NCBI GenBank assembly: GCA_012512705.1
Contig: JAAZDR010000249.1
Location: 1-10,736, forward strand
Source of the DNA: Bacillota bacterium
GTDB lineage: Bacteria; Bacillota; Dethiobacteria; DTU022; JAAZDR01
Length of the DNA: 10,736 bases
Direction: 5' to 3'
The notes beneath the pieces were generated by a model. That model was not told the DNA's origin and ran no database searches. It was given only the letters and a program-made list of their open reading frames with translations. Of this stretch, positions 1 through 6,149 are shown in pieces (within the stretch, counting starts at the first letter, position 1; each line of letters begins with the position of its first letter). The position numbers and the translations under genes are program-made.

Positions 1-1
1 C

Positions 2-1177
2 CAAGGGCGGCAAATGTTAGTGACTTCTACGCCAATTTTTGACGAACATAATCAAATTATGATGGTAGTAAGCAATTCTCGAGACCTTACAGAATTATTA
101 AGAATTAAAAAAAAGTTGGAGGATGTTCAGTCTACAGTTAAAAAGTATGAGGAAAAAATTGCAGTTTTGCGTGAGGAACAGCTACAAATTGATGGAGTTA
201 TTGCTGCAAGCCAGAAGATGAAACAGGTATTATATACCGCGACTAAAGCAGCCCGAACTGATTCGAACGTTCTTATACTTGGGCCAACAGGTGTGGGTAA
301 AGGGGTAATTGCAAAAATAATTCATAAAAAGAGCTCTCGTGCAAAGGGTCCGTTTATGAAAATTAATTGTGCTGCTATTCCAGAGAATTTAATCGAGGCA
401 GAACTATTTGGCTATGAAGGTGGCGCTTTTACAAGTGCGCGTAAAGAAGGCAAAGTAGGACTTATAGAGCTTGCAAATGAGGGGACTCTCTTTCTTGATG
501 AAATTGCAGAGATGCCCTTTCCTTTGCAGGCAAAGCTTTTAGATGTGCTACAAGAGAAGAAATTTATGCGTGTAGGCGGCACCAAGCAGATTAAACTCAA
601 TGCAAGAATTATTTCAGCGACAAACAGAGATCTTGTAGAGATGGTAAAAAAAGGATCATTCCGACGCGACTTATATTATCGCCTGAACGTGATACCTGTT
701 GAAATCCCGCCACTTAAAGAACGCCCAAACGATATAATACAACTAATAAATTTCTTCTTAAAAAAATATTCTAGTACTTCATCTTTAGAAAAGACCTTTA
801 CACCCGAAGCTATTGATGCTCTACTAGCTTATAGATGGCCGGGTAATGTGAGGGAATTAGAAAATATTATTGAACGACTTGTTGTTATGGTTGATTCGCA
901 GGTTATAGGCGTTGATTCATTACCGGTTCACATACAAAGAGATTACAAAGGAGAAAAAAATTATTTATACCCATCTGAACAAAAAGGTCAGTCTTTCGAT
1001 TGGAATTTGAATAAAAACATGGAAAAACTTGAAGAGATGCATCTAAGGAAAGCTTTTCACCGCTTCCGAAGTTCTCGTAAAATTGCCAAGGCGCTTGGGA
1101 TTAGTCAGTCCTCTGTTATTAGAAAACTTCAGAAATATGGTATAGGTTCGGGAGAAAACAAAAATAATCGAGTATAA
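2..1177 (+). CDS. Sigma-54-dependent transcriptional activator (PAS tail, AAA+, TyrR-like HTH), 5'-truncated by window
   Basis: This is a bacterial enhancer-binding protein that uses ATP hydrolysis to remodel sigma-54 RNA polymerase. The reading frame is open to the window edge, so the ATG at 14 is probably internal. Residues below are numbered from it. Residues 1-28 look like the end of a PAS sensor domain (TPIFDEHNQI, then a SRDLTEL end motif). A coiled-coil-like linker follows at about 29-60. The AAA+ domain then shows Walker A GPTGVGKG (90-97), the sigma-54 contact loop as GAFTSA (137-142, consensus GAFTGA), Walker B TLFLDE (158-163), and the WPGNVRELEN motif (275-284). A C-terminal helix-turn-helix (about 352-376, RKIAKALGISQSSVIRKLQK) resembles the TyrR/PrdR type more than Fis. 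The gene ends in its own terminator and sits directly upstream of a -24/-12 promoter, so it very likely controls the operon starting at 1353. The ligand cannot be told from what is visible. Confidence 0.93.
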   Translation, partial: QGRQMLVTSTPIFDEHNQIMMVVSNSRDLTELLRIKKKLEDVQSTVKKYEEKIAVLREEQLQIDGVIAASQKMKQVLYTATKAARTDSNVLILGPTGVGKGVIAKIIHKKSSRAKGPFMKINCAAIPENLIEAELFGYEGGAFTSARKEGKVGLIELANEGTLFLDEIAEMPFPLQAKLLDVLQEKKFMRVGGTKQIKLNARIISATNRDLVEMVKKGSFRRDLYYRLNVIPVEIPPLKERPNDIIQLINFFLKKYSSTSSLEKTFTPEAIDALLAYRWPGNVRELENIIERLVVMVDSQVIGVDSLPVHIQRDYKGEKNYLYPSEQKGQSFDWNLNKNMEKLEEMHLRKAFHRFRSSRKIAKALGISQSSVIRKLQKYGIGSGENKNNRV

Positions 1178-1198
1178 AGATACTCGATTATTTTTTTT
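1161..1198 (+). terminator. Intrinsic terminator overlapping the activator stop codon
   Basis: TAATCGAGTA (1165-1174) pairs perfectly with TACTCGATTA (1181-1190), leaving a 6-nt loop. The flanking AAAA (1161-1164) can extend the pairing into the run of eight T residues that follows (1191-1198). The TAA stop of the activator (1175-1177) lies in the loop, so the last codons form the left arm. It separates activator transcription from the downstream sigma-54 promoter. Confidence 0.88.
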
Positions 1199-1204
1199 GA
1201 GGTA

Positions 1205-1231
1205 AACGATGCATATATGGTTCGCATTGTT
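1205..1231. promoter_or_regulatory. Candidate upstream activating sequence for the sigma-54 activator
   Basis: AACGATGC (1205-1212) and GCATTGTT (1224-1231) form an interrupted dyad with seven of eight positions matching and an 11-nt spacer. Its centre, near 1218, is about 70 bp upstream of the -24 GG and near -96 from the expected start of transcription. That is a usual distance for enhancer sites of this activator class. No second copy was noticed in the window, so assignment to the activator at 2-1177 is inference from position and symmetry only. Confidence 0.45.
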
Positions 1232-1251
1232 AAAGTAAAATTGAAATCAAC

Positions 1252-1267
1252 TATTAGAAATCTAATA
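1252..1267. promoter_or_regulatory. Perfect palindrome TATTAGA-N2-TCTAATA, possible operator
   Basis: Two perfect 7-bp arms are separated by AA. The palindrome lies between the candidate enhancer dyad and the -24/-12 promoter, about 22 bp upstream of the -24 element. It is AT-rich, so a chance palindrome is possible. If real, it could be a second activator site or a site for a DNA-bending or repressor protein. Confidence 0.3.
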
Positions 1268-1286
1268 AAATTAACGGTTTTTTAAC

Positions 1287-1304
1287 TTGGCATAGTTATT
1301 GCTA
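1287..1304 (+). promoter_or_regulatory. Sigma-54 (-24/-12) promoter
   Basis: The sequence TTGGCATAGTTATTGCT matches the sigma-54 consensus (TGGCAC-N5-TTGCW) closely. The invariant GG is at 1289-1290 and the invariant GC at 1301-1302, with exactly 10 bp between them. Transcription should start near 1313-1315, leaving a leader of about 40 nt before the ATG at 1353. It lies just downstream of an enhancer-binding-protein gene and upstream of a run of metabolic genes, the classic layout for a locally controlled sigma-54 operon. Confidence 0.85.
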
Positions 1305-1352
1305 TATAAAATTAATAGACTTATCATAATTAAATTTTGGAGGGAAGATATT

Positions 1353-2258
1353 ATGAAGTACAAGGTTGCAGCAATTCAGATGGATACAGTGCCTGAGAAG
1401 AAGGAGGTGAATTTGAAGAAGGCTTTAGAGCTATACGATGAAGCTGTATCACAAGGTGCAAAGGTAGTATGTTACCCAGAATACTTCTTGACCTGTCCTC
1501 CCCACCAGAATATGAAAGACAGGGTCAAAGATTTAGCGGAAACGATTCCGGGTCCTAGTATTGATAAATTTAGAGAAAAGGCCAAAGAAACGCAAACTTA
1601 TTGTGTTGCAGGGAGCATTATTGAACTTAGCAAGGACGGAAAGCTCTACAATACATCGACACTGATTGGGCCTGATGGTGAAGTGATCGGCAAGTATTCA
1701 AAGGTTCATCCCGAAAATGCACCAGCCAAACATGAGCCTGGATGTGGTATTACGCCAGGTGATGGGGATTACCCCGTATTTGAAACCGAACTCGGTAGGT
1801 TTGCAATCATGATTGATATGGATGTCTCCTGCCCCGAGGTTTCAAGGATTTATGGTTTGAAGGGCGCGGATATAATTTTTGCCCCCATTGCCTGGAGCGC
1901 AAAATTTATTCCAGCAATTGAGGTATTTTCAAGAGCTTCATCCATGTATAGCCTTGCTTATGTAGTCTTTGCAAATCCAGTGGGCTGGCGGAAAAATGTT
2001 CCTCTTCACTCTTGGGCATTTGTCGGTCAATCAGAGGTTGACCTCGTATACGGCGGCGGTTCTGGTGTAGCGCTTGGCGTAAATATAATTGGTAGGGTTC
2101 CAAACTTTTCTGAAGGTGTTGTAGTGACAACTGTTGATACAGATAAGGTAAAACAATCTCGTGAAAATGATGCTTCGATCTATCCTTACTGGAGACGTCC
2201 TGAGACTTATAAAACGTTGACCGATCCCAAGACAAATAGGCCTTTTGGAACAGCATAG
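1353..2258 (+). CDS. Nitrilase-superfamily (carbon-nitrogen hydrolase) protein with Asp at the nucleophile position
   Basis: This 301-aa protein has the length and fold signature of the nitrilase/amidase/N-carbamoylase superfamily. The start is the ATG at 1353, preceded by GGAGGG (1339-1344). An upstream in-frame TTG at 1299 lies inside the -24/-12 promoter and cannot be the start. Visible family positions are KVAAIQMD at the N-terminus, the general-base Glu in YPEYF (E43), the Lys in KYSKVHP (K117), and the third block IMIDMDVSCPE (153-162). In typical members that block reads I-C-x-D-x-x-F-P-E, with Cys as nucleophile. Here that position is Asp155 (codon GAT), and the only nearby Cys is C160, just before PE. 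The fold is therefore clear, but classical thioester hydrolysis is doubtful. The gene is first in the operon, 18 bp before the dehydrogenase gene. An N-carbamoyl or amide substrate would suit its PreA-like neighbour, but this is inference. Confidence 0.88.
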   Translation: MKYKVAAIQMDTVPEKKEVNLKKALELYDEAVSQGAKVVCYPEYFLTCPPHQNMKDRVKDLAETIPGPSIDKFREKAKETQTYCVAGSIIELSKDGKLYNTSTLIGPDGEVIGKYSKVHPENAPAKHEPGCGITPGDGDYPVFETELGRFAIMIDMDVSCPEVSRIYGLKGADIIFAPIAWSAKFIPAIEVFSRASSMYSLAYVVFANPVGWRKNVPLHSWAFVGQSEVDLVYGGGSGVALGVNIIGRVPNFSEGVVVTTVDTDKVKQSRENDASIYPYWRRPETYKTLTDPKTNRPFGTA

Positions 2259-2276
2259 ATATGAAGGAGGGTTTAG

Positions 2277-3284
2277 GTGGCAACTATATTAAAGCCCTAT
2301 GGTTCAAGTAATTGGGAAAAAGAAGCATTAAAAAATATCGCCAATGTTATTGGTGTCGTTGATGTAACTGGTGTTAGTACAGGGGCATTAACAGAAGATG
2401 AAATTGCAGAAGTGATAAAAAGTGTAGATATTTTTGTAGCTGACGTAGATATCACCGTAACAAGGCAAATTTTGGGGCAAGGGGAAAAATTGAAAGCTGT
2501 CCTATGCAAATCCATTGGAGTCGATTATGTGGATATTAATGCAGCAACAGAATATGGCATTTTAGTCGCAAACAACCCGGATTTTTGTGTTACCGCAGTT
2601 GCTGAATATACTATGGCGCTTTTACTTTCAATCGCAAGGAAAATTATCCCGGCATCTTTAGCAGTAAAAAGAGATGAATGGGGAGCCCGTACTACTATGG
2701 GCGGAATTGAGCTTTTTGGAAAGACGCTTGGGATTATAGGCCTAGGACGTATTGGAAGGGAAGTTGCGGCTAAAGCAAAAGCTTTTGGGATGGAAATAAT
2801 AGCATATAGCCCTAATGCCGGCCCCGCTGTGGCTTCAACGATAGGCGCTCGAACTGTGTCACTTGAAGAGCTCTTACAAAACTCTGATGTAATTAGTATT
2901 CATACTTCACTCAGAGAGGAAACAAATAAATTAATTAATGCTGAAAAATTAAAACTAGTCAAAAAGGGTGCTTACCTCGTTAACGTCGCCAGGGCTGGTA
3001 TAGTAGACGAGCAGGCATTGGCAGATGCCTTGAATTCCGGGAGACTTGCCGGTGCGGCATTAGATGTGCTTACTCTTGAGCCTCCGGAAAAGGAAAACCC
3101 TTTGTTGAATACTGATAATATTTTGATCACCCCACACATTGGCTGGTTTACCGCTGAGGCATTTGAAAAAGCTAACCGAACGTTAGTAGAACAAGTAAAA
3201 TCTGTACTTGCAGGAGTGGAACCTCCACACGTTGTGAATCCAGAAGTTATAGATAGATGGAAAAAACGCTTAAGTAATTTTTAG
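2277..3284 (+). CDS. D-2-hydroxyacid dehydrogenase (NAD-binding, phosphoglycerate dehydrogenase-like)
   Basis: This 335-aa cytosolic oxidoreductase belongs to the D-isomer-specific 2-hydroxyacid dehydrogenase family, which interconverts 2-hydroxy and 2-oxo acids with NAD(P). The GTG start at 2277 has AAGGAGG (2264-2270) at ideal spacing. The NAD-binding motif GLGRIG is at 155-160, after TLGII. The catalytic trio is complete: Arg239 in NVARAGIVDE, Glu268 in LEPP, and His287 in TPHIGW. The length is close to the two-domain catalytic core, with no ACT or other regulatory domain as in SerA, so a catabolic or side-chain role is more likely than serine synthesis. It follows the nitrilase-like gene by 18 bp and is surely co-transcribed with it. 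The substrate cannot be told from sequence. Confidence 0.92.
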   Translation: MATILKPYGSSNWEKEALKNIANVIGVVDVTGVSTGALTEDEIAEVIKSVDIFVADVDITVTRQILGQGEKLKAVLCKSIGVDYVDINAATEYGILVANNPDFCVTAVAEYTMALLLSIARKIIPASLAVKRDEWGARTTMGGIELFGKTLGIIGLGRIGREVAAKAKAFGMEIIAYSPNAGPAVASTIGARTVSLEELLQNSDVISIHTSLREETNKLINAEKLKLVKKGAYLVNVARAGIVDEQALADALNSGRLAGAALDVLTLEPPEKENPLLNTDNILITPHIGWFTAEAFEKANRTLVEQVKSVLAGVEPPHVVNPEVIDRWKKRLSNF

Positions 3285-3303
3285 CTTGTTGTGTTGCTAT
3301 TTT

Positions 3304-3337
3304 GTAGGAAGGCTATTTTAAAATTAAGCATTCCTAC
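3304..3337 (+). other. Intra-operon stem-loop between dehydrogenase and PreA-like genes
   Basis: GTAGGAA (3304-3310) pairs perfectly with TTCCTAC (3331-3337). Inner GCT/AGC pairing across one mismatch can extend the stem, and the loop is AT-rich. No T-run follows, so it is not a convincing terminator. It could be an RNA stability or processing element that sets different levels for the genes on either side, or a weak attenuator. Confidence 0.4.
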
Positions 3338-3400
3338 TAGCTTAAATAATTTGATAACTAATTCAGATTCACAGAAAAATTAAAATTTGGAGGTATTAAA

Positions 3401-4516
3401 ATGCCGAAAGTAAATTTTGCTGGCCTGAAGTTAAAAAACCCAGTCATTGTCGCCTCTGCAACTCCATCAATAAGTGCAGAGAAAATAAAAAAGGCTGCAG
3501 ATGCAGGCGCGGGAGCAGTAGTAACAAAATCTGTAGTCCTTCCTGAAAAAAATGGAAAGCCCGCCGGAGCTTATCCAAAGCCAAGATTTATGTTGATGAA
3601 CAATTCCGGCGGTTATGACCCTGTTATAGCTAAAAAAAATGGCTTTTTCTCCTTTTTCCGACTCGGAGAACCTTATCCAACGCCAGAAGAAATGATCAGT
3701 ATGCTCGATACTCTTAAAAAGCCAGGCTATACCGATATACCAATTATTGTAAGTATATGCGGTGCACCTAATGATTACGAATCCTGGGTCAATCTTGCTA
3801 AATCTATGGAAAATGCTGGTGCAGATGCTCTTGAACTAAATATGCACTGCTGGCCAGTTATTAAATACACCGATCCTATGATCGTTAAAGCTGTAAAGGA
3901 TGTTGTGAATATACCGGTAATTGTAAAGCTTATGGCAATAAATGATAACCCAGAAATAGTTGCTCCGCAAGTTGAATTGGCCGGTGCTGATGCAATTACC
4001 GGCCTAGGGACATTTGGCTTCCGCGCAATGGAGATAGATGTTGAATCGGGTAAGCCATATCTAGGTACATTCCATGGGCTTGGCGGAAGCTGGTTGCGTT
4101 CAGTAAGTCTTGCTTACATGGCAAAAGTTAGGCAAAAGGTAACAATCCCAATTTCAGGCGTAACTGGGGTTCACACATGGGAGGACGCTGTAAAATATAT
4201 GTTAATTGGTGCATCAACTGTTCAAGTTTGCGGTGCGATCTATGCACACGGGTATAAAGTTTTATCGGATATAGCTAATGGCATTGATAATTATATGGAA
4301 AAACACAATTATAAAACAATCGAGGATTTTAAGGGGAAAGCACTATCGGGTATAAAGGTCCCAGAATATAACCCTCCGGTGATTGCTAAGGTCGATGATG
4401 ATAAATGTACAGGTTGTACAGAGTGTGCAGATGTCTGTCTTTTTGATGCTATATCTATAGAAGGTAGAAATGCCAAAATAGATCCTGAAGCTTGTGATGG
4501 ATGTGGTGTTTGCTAG
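3401..4516 (+). CDS. PreA-like dihydropyrimidine dehydrogenase / class 1B dihydroorotate dehydrogenase-family flavoprotein with C-terminal ferredoxin domain, interrupted by in-frame TAG
   Basis: Residues 1-310 form the FMN-binding TIM barrel of the dihydroorotate/dihydropyrimidine dehydrogenase family. Visible landmarks are LKNPVIVASATPS (11-23), VTKSV (41-45), the active-site region LNMHCWP (146-152) with the family's catalytic Cys as C150, VIVKLM (174-179), and the phosphate-binding region ISGVTGV (251-257) with GASTVQVCGAIY (270-281). The C-terminus is a two-cluster ferredoxin domain. Cluster 1 has C336, C339, C342 and C346. Cluster 2 has C365, C368 and C371, and then a TAG stop falls exactly where the CxxCxxCxxxCP motif should continue. 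The next 13 codons in the same frame supply the missing Cys-Pro. The start has GGAGG at good spacing. No PreT (NAD-binding partner) gene is in the window, so the electron partner is unknown. By family it reduces or oxidises a cyclic ureide such as a pyrimidine, but the true substrate is unproven. Confidence 0.88.
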   Translation: MPKVNFAGLKLKNPVIVASATPSISAEKIKKAADAGAGAVVTKSVVLPEKNGKPAGAYPKPRFMLMNNSGGYDPVIAKKNGFFSFFRLGEPYPTPEEMISMLDTLKKPGYTDIPIIVSICGAPNDYESWVNLAKSMENAGADALELNMHCWPVIKYTDPMIVKAVKDVVNIPVIVKLMAINDNPEIVAPQVELAGADAITGLGTFGFRAMEIDVESGKPYLGTFHGLGGSWLRSVSLAYMAKVRQKVTIPISGVTGVHTWEDAVKYMLIGASTVQVCGAIYAHGYKVLSDIANGIDNYMEKHNYKTIEDFKGKALSGIKVPEYNPPVIAKVDDDKCTGCTECADVCLFDAISIEGRNAKIDPEACDGCGVC

Positions 4517-4558
4517 TCGCTATGTCCGAATAAGGCGATAGATTTGGTCAGTAGGTAA
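4514..4558 (+). other. In-frame continuation of the PreA-like ferredoxin domain beyond TAG (readthrough, recoding or nonsense mutation)
   Basis: Reading through the TAG at 4514-4516 gives SLCPNKAIDLVSR and then TAA (4556-4558). With the preceding CDGCGVC this restores a perfect CxxCxxCxxxCP 4Fe-4S motif, with the TAG as its first variable residue. The tail (CP, then NKAIDL) is the normal ending of a ferredoxin domain. The full product would be 385 residues with the amber codon at position 372. A shifted frame or chance would not produce this. TAG is used as an ordinary stop by three other genes here (ending at 2258, 3284 and 8149), so general reassignment is not implied. Confidence 0.8.
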
Positions 4559-4619
4559 ACTTTACCCTTGCCTGAATAAAGCTATTTAATTTTTTGTTTA
4601 ATTAAAGGGGGGAAATTAT

Positions 4620-6065
4620 ATGGAATTAATAGTAATGTTGCTCTACCTCGTTTGTATGTTTGCTATAGGCTTTTATTTTAAAAATAGAGTAAAGGGAACT
4701 GAAGACTTTTTTCTTAGCAGCAGATCTTTGCCTTGGTTTGTTATTACGCTTACTTTTGCTGCAACGTATATTGGAGCAGCTTCAACACTGGCAAAATCAG
4801 GAATTGCATATAATCTTGGTTATCAGGCGATAACTGTAACAATTGCCCCCGTTCTTGCAATGTATGGTTTTTCTTATATCGCTCCACGGATTCGGAAAAT
4901 AGGTGTTCTCTACAATGTTGGTTCCATTCCTGAACTTTTTTATCGGCGTTTTGGTAAAACTGCATCTTTGATCGCAGCAGTTATTATCCTTTGGACACTA
5001 GTCGGTACTGTTGGAAGCCAAATGGTAGCCGCGTCAAGAATTTTAGAAGTTATCTGTGAACCTTGGGGTGTATCTTACGAGATAGCAGCTGCAATTTCTG
5101 TGGTAATAATGGTTGCATACACTATGTTTTCCGGACTTTATGGTGTTGCTTATACGGATGTTGTCCAAGGTCTAATTGTCCTAATTATGGTAGGAGTTGG
5201 GCTACCAATTTTGGCGATAAATAGTGCAGGTGGCTGGGCACATATACGTACGGTATTACCACCGGAAAACTTCTCATTTCAACCTAATATGGAAATAATA
5301 GGGTTTATGTGGGTATATGGACTCTATTTCCTTTCTGGGCCTCCATACTGGCAAAGAGCATTTGCTTCGGGATCCGAAAAGGTAGCAAGAAGAGGTGTTT
5401 TTTCTGCAAGCACGGTTATTCTTCTGTATACTGTTATGGTTACCCTAATAGGGATGGCTGCTGCTGTTATTTATCCGACATTTCCTGAAGGAGCACATGA
5501 ATCGCTTATCCCGATTATGGTTCGTGACCTGTATCATCCGTTTCTTGCGGCATTAGTTATTGTTGCAATTATGGCCATATTGATGTCAACTATCGATAGC
5601 TATCTAATTAATGCGGCACAAACAGCCATCAGCGATATTTATAGGAGGATTAAAAATGATGTTACTGAAGCAGAACAGCTACGTCTAGCAAAATGGGTTG
5701 TTGTTTTCCTTGGTTGTGCTTCCATTGTTTTTGCTCTTAATATCCGCGTAATAATGGATGCCATTATTTTTGCTATGACATTTTACTCAGCATCACTCGC
5801 CGTACCTTCAATCGCAGCGTTATGTTGGCGAAAGGCTACTAAAGAAGGAGTTATTGCGGGTATGTTCACCGGTATAATTGTTGCAACTTTGTGGTCAAAT
5901 GTTCTTCATAATCCCATTGGCCTACACCAGGCTATTCCTGGAGGTATACTTTGTTTGCTTGTGACAGTATTTGTTTCACTTGTTACCTATAAACCAGAAA
6001 CAGCAGCTCCTTTCTTGGAAATAAATGTTACAGATATTGATCAAGGTGAAGCAATCTCTAAATAA
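4620..6065 (+). CDS. Sodium:solute symporter (SSS family)
   Basis: This 481-aa integral membrane protein has many hydrophobic segments, about 12-13 helices as usual for the PutP/PanF/SglT-type sodium symporter family. The ATG at 4620 is preceded by an AGGGGGG site. Family landmarks include VKGTEDFFLSSRSLPW after helix 1 (24-39), the signature GLYGVAYTDVVQ (172-183), GPPYWQR (240-246) and the sodium-site-region motif MSTIDSYL (322-329). It would import an organic anion, amino acid, vitamin or ureide using the sodium gradient. Its place in the sigma-54 operon makes it the likely importer of the substrate handled by the three upstream enzymes. The exact solute cannot be read from sequence. Confidence 0.93.
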   Translation: MELIVMLLYLVCMFAIGFYFKNRVKGTEDFFLSSRSLPWFVITLTFAATYIGAASTLAKSGIAYNLGYQAITVTIAPVLAMYGFSYIAPRIRKIGVLYNVGSIPELFYRRFGKTASLIAAVIILWTLVGTVGSQMVAASRILEVICEPWGVSYEIAAAISVVIMVAYTMFSGLYGVAYTDVVQGLIVLIMVGVGLPILAINSAGGWAHIRTVLPPENFSFQPNMEIIGFMWVYGLYFLSGPPYWQRAFASGSEKVARRGVFSASTVILLYTVMVTLIGMAAAVIYPTFPEGAHESLIPIMVRDLYHPFLAALVIVAIMAILMSTIDSYLINAAQTAISDIYRRIKNDVTEAEQLRLAKWVVVFLGCASIVFALNIRVIMDAIIFAMTFYSASLAVPSIAALCWRKATKEGVIAGMFTGIIVATLWSNVLHNPIGLHQAIPGGILCLLVTVFVSLVTYKPETAAPFLEINVTDIDQGEAISK

Positions 6066-6149
6066 GTGGTCTTTTAATTATTCAGGCGAGGGTTAAATTA
6101 GAGTCGATTAATATTTTTAAATTATAATTCCAAAATAGGGGTTGAGCGT

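Noticed and set aside
1299..1352. In-frame extension of the nitrilase-like gene to a TTG at 1299
   Set aside because: The TTG is part of the -12 promoter element and lies upstream of the expected transcription start, without a ribosome binding site. The ATG at 1353 has GGAGGG and gives the normal family N-terminus.
3282..3386. Possible TAG readthrough of the hydroxyacid dehydrogenase gene, open for about 34 codons
   Set aside because: The protein is already complete at the stop and the continuation resembles no domain and covers an AT-rich hairpin region. It is unlike the PreA-like case, where a motif is completed.
4554..4566. Odd palindrome GGTAAACTTTACC after the PreA-like gene
   Set aside because: With a single central base it cannot form a hairpin, and a 13-bp palindrome alone in AT-rich sequence is weak evidence for an operator.
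4585..4606. TTTAATT/AATTAAA stem next to the symporter ribosome binding site
   Set aside because: The stem is purely A/T and 7 bp long, so it would be unstable and is expected by chance in such sequence.
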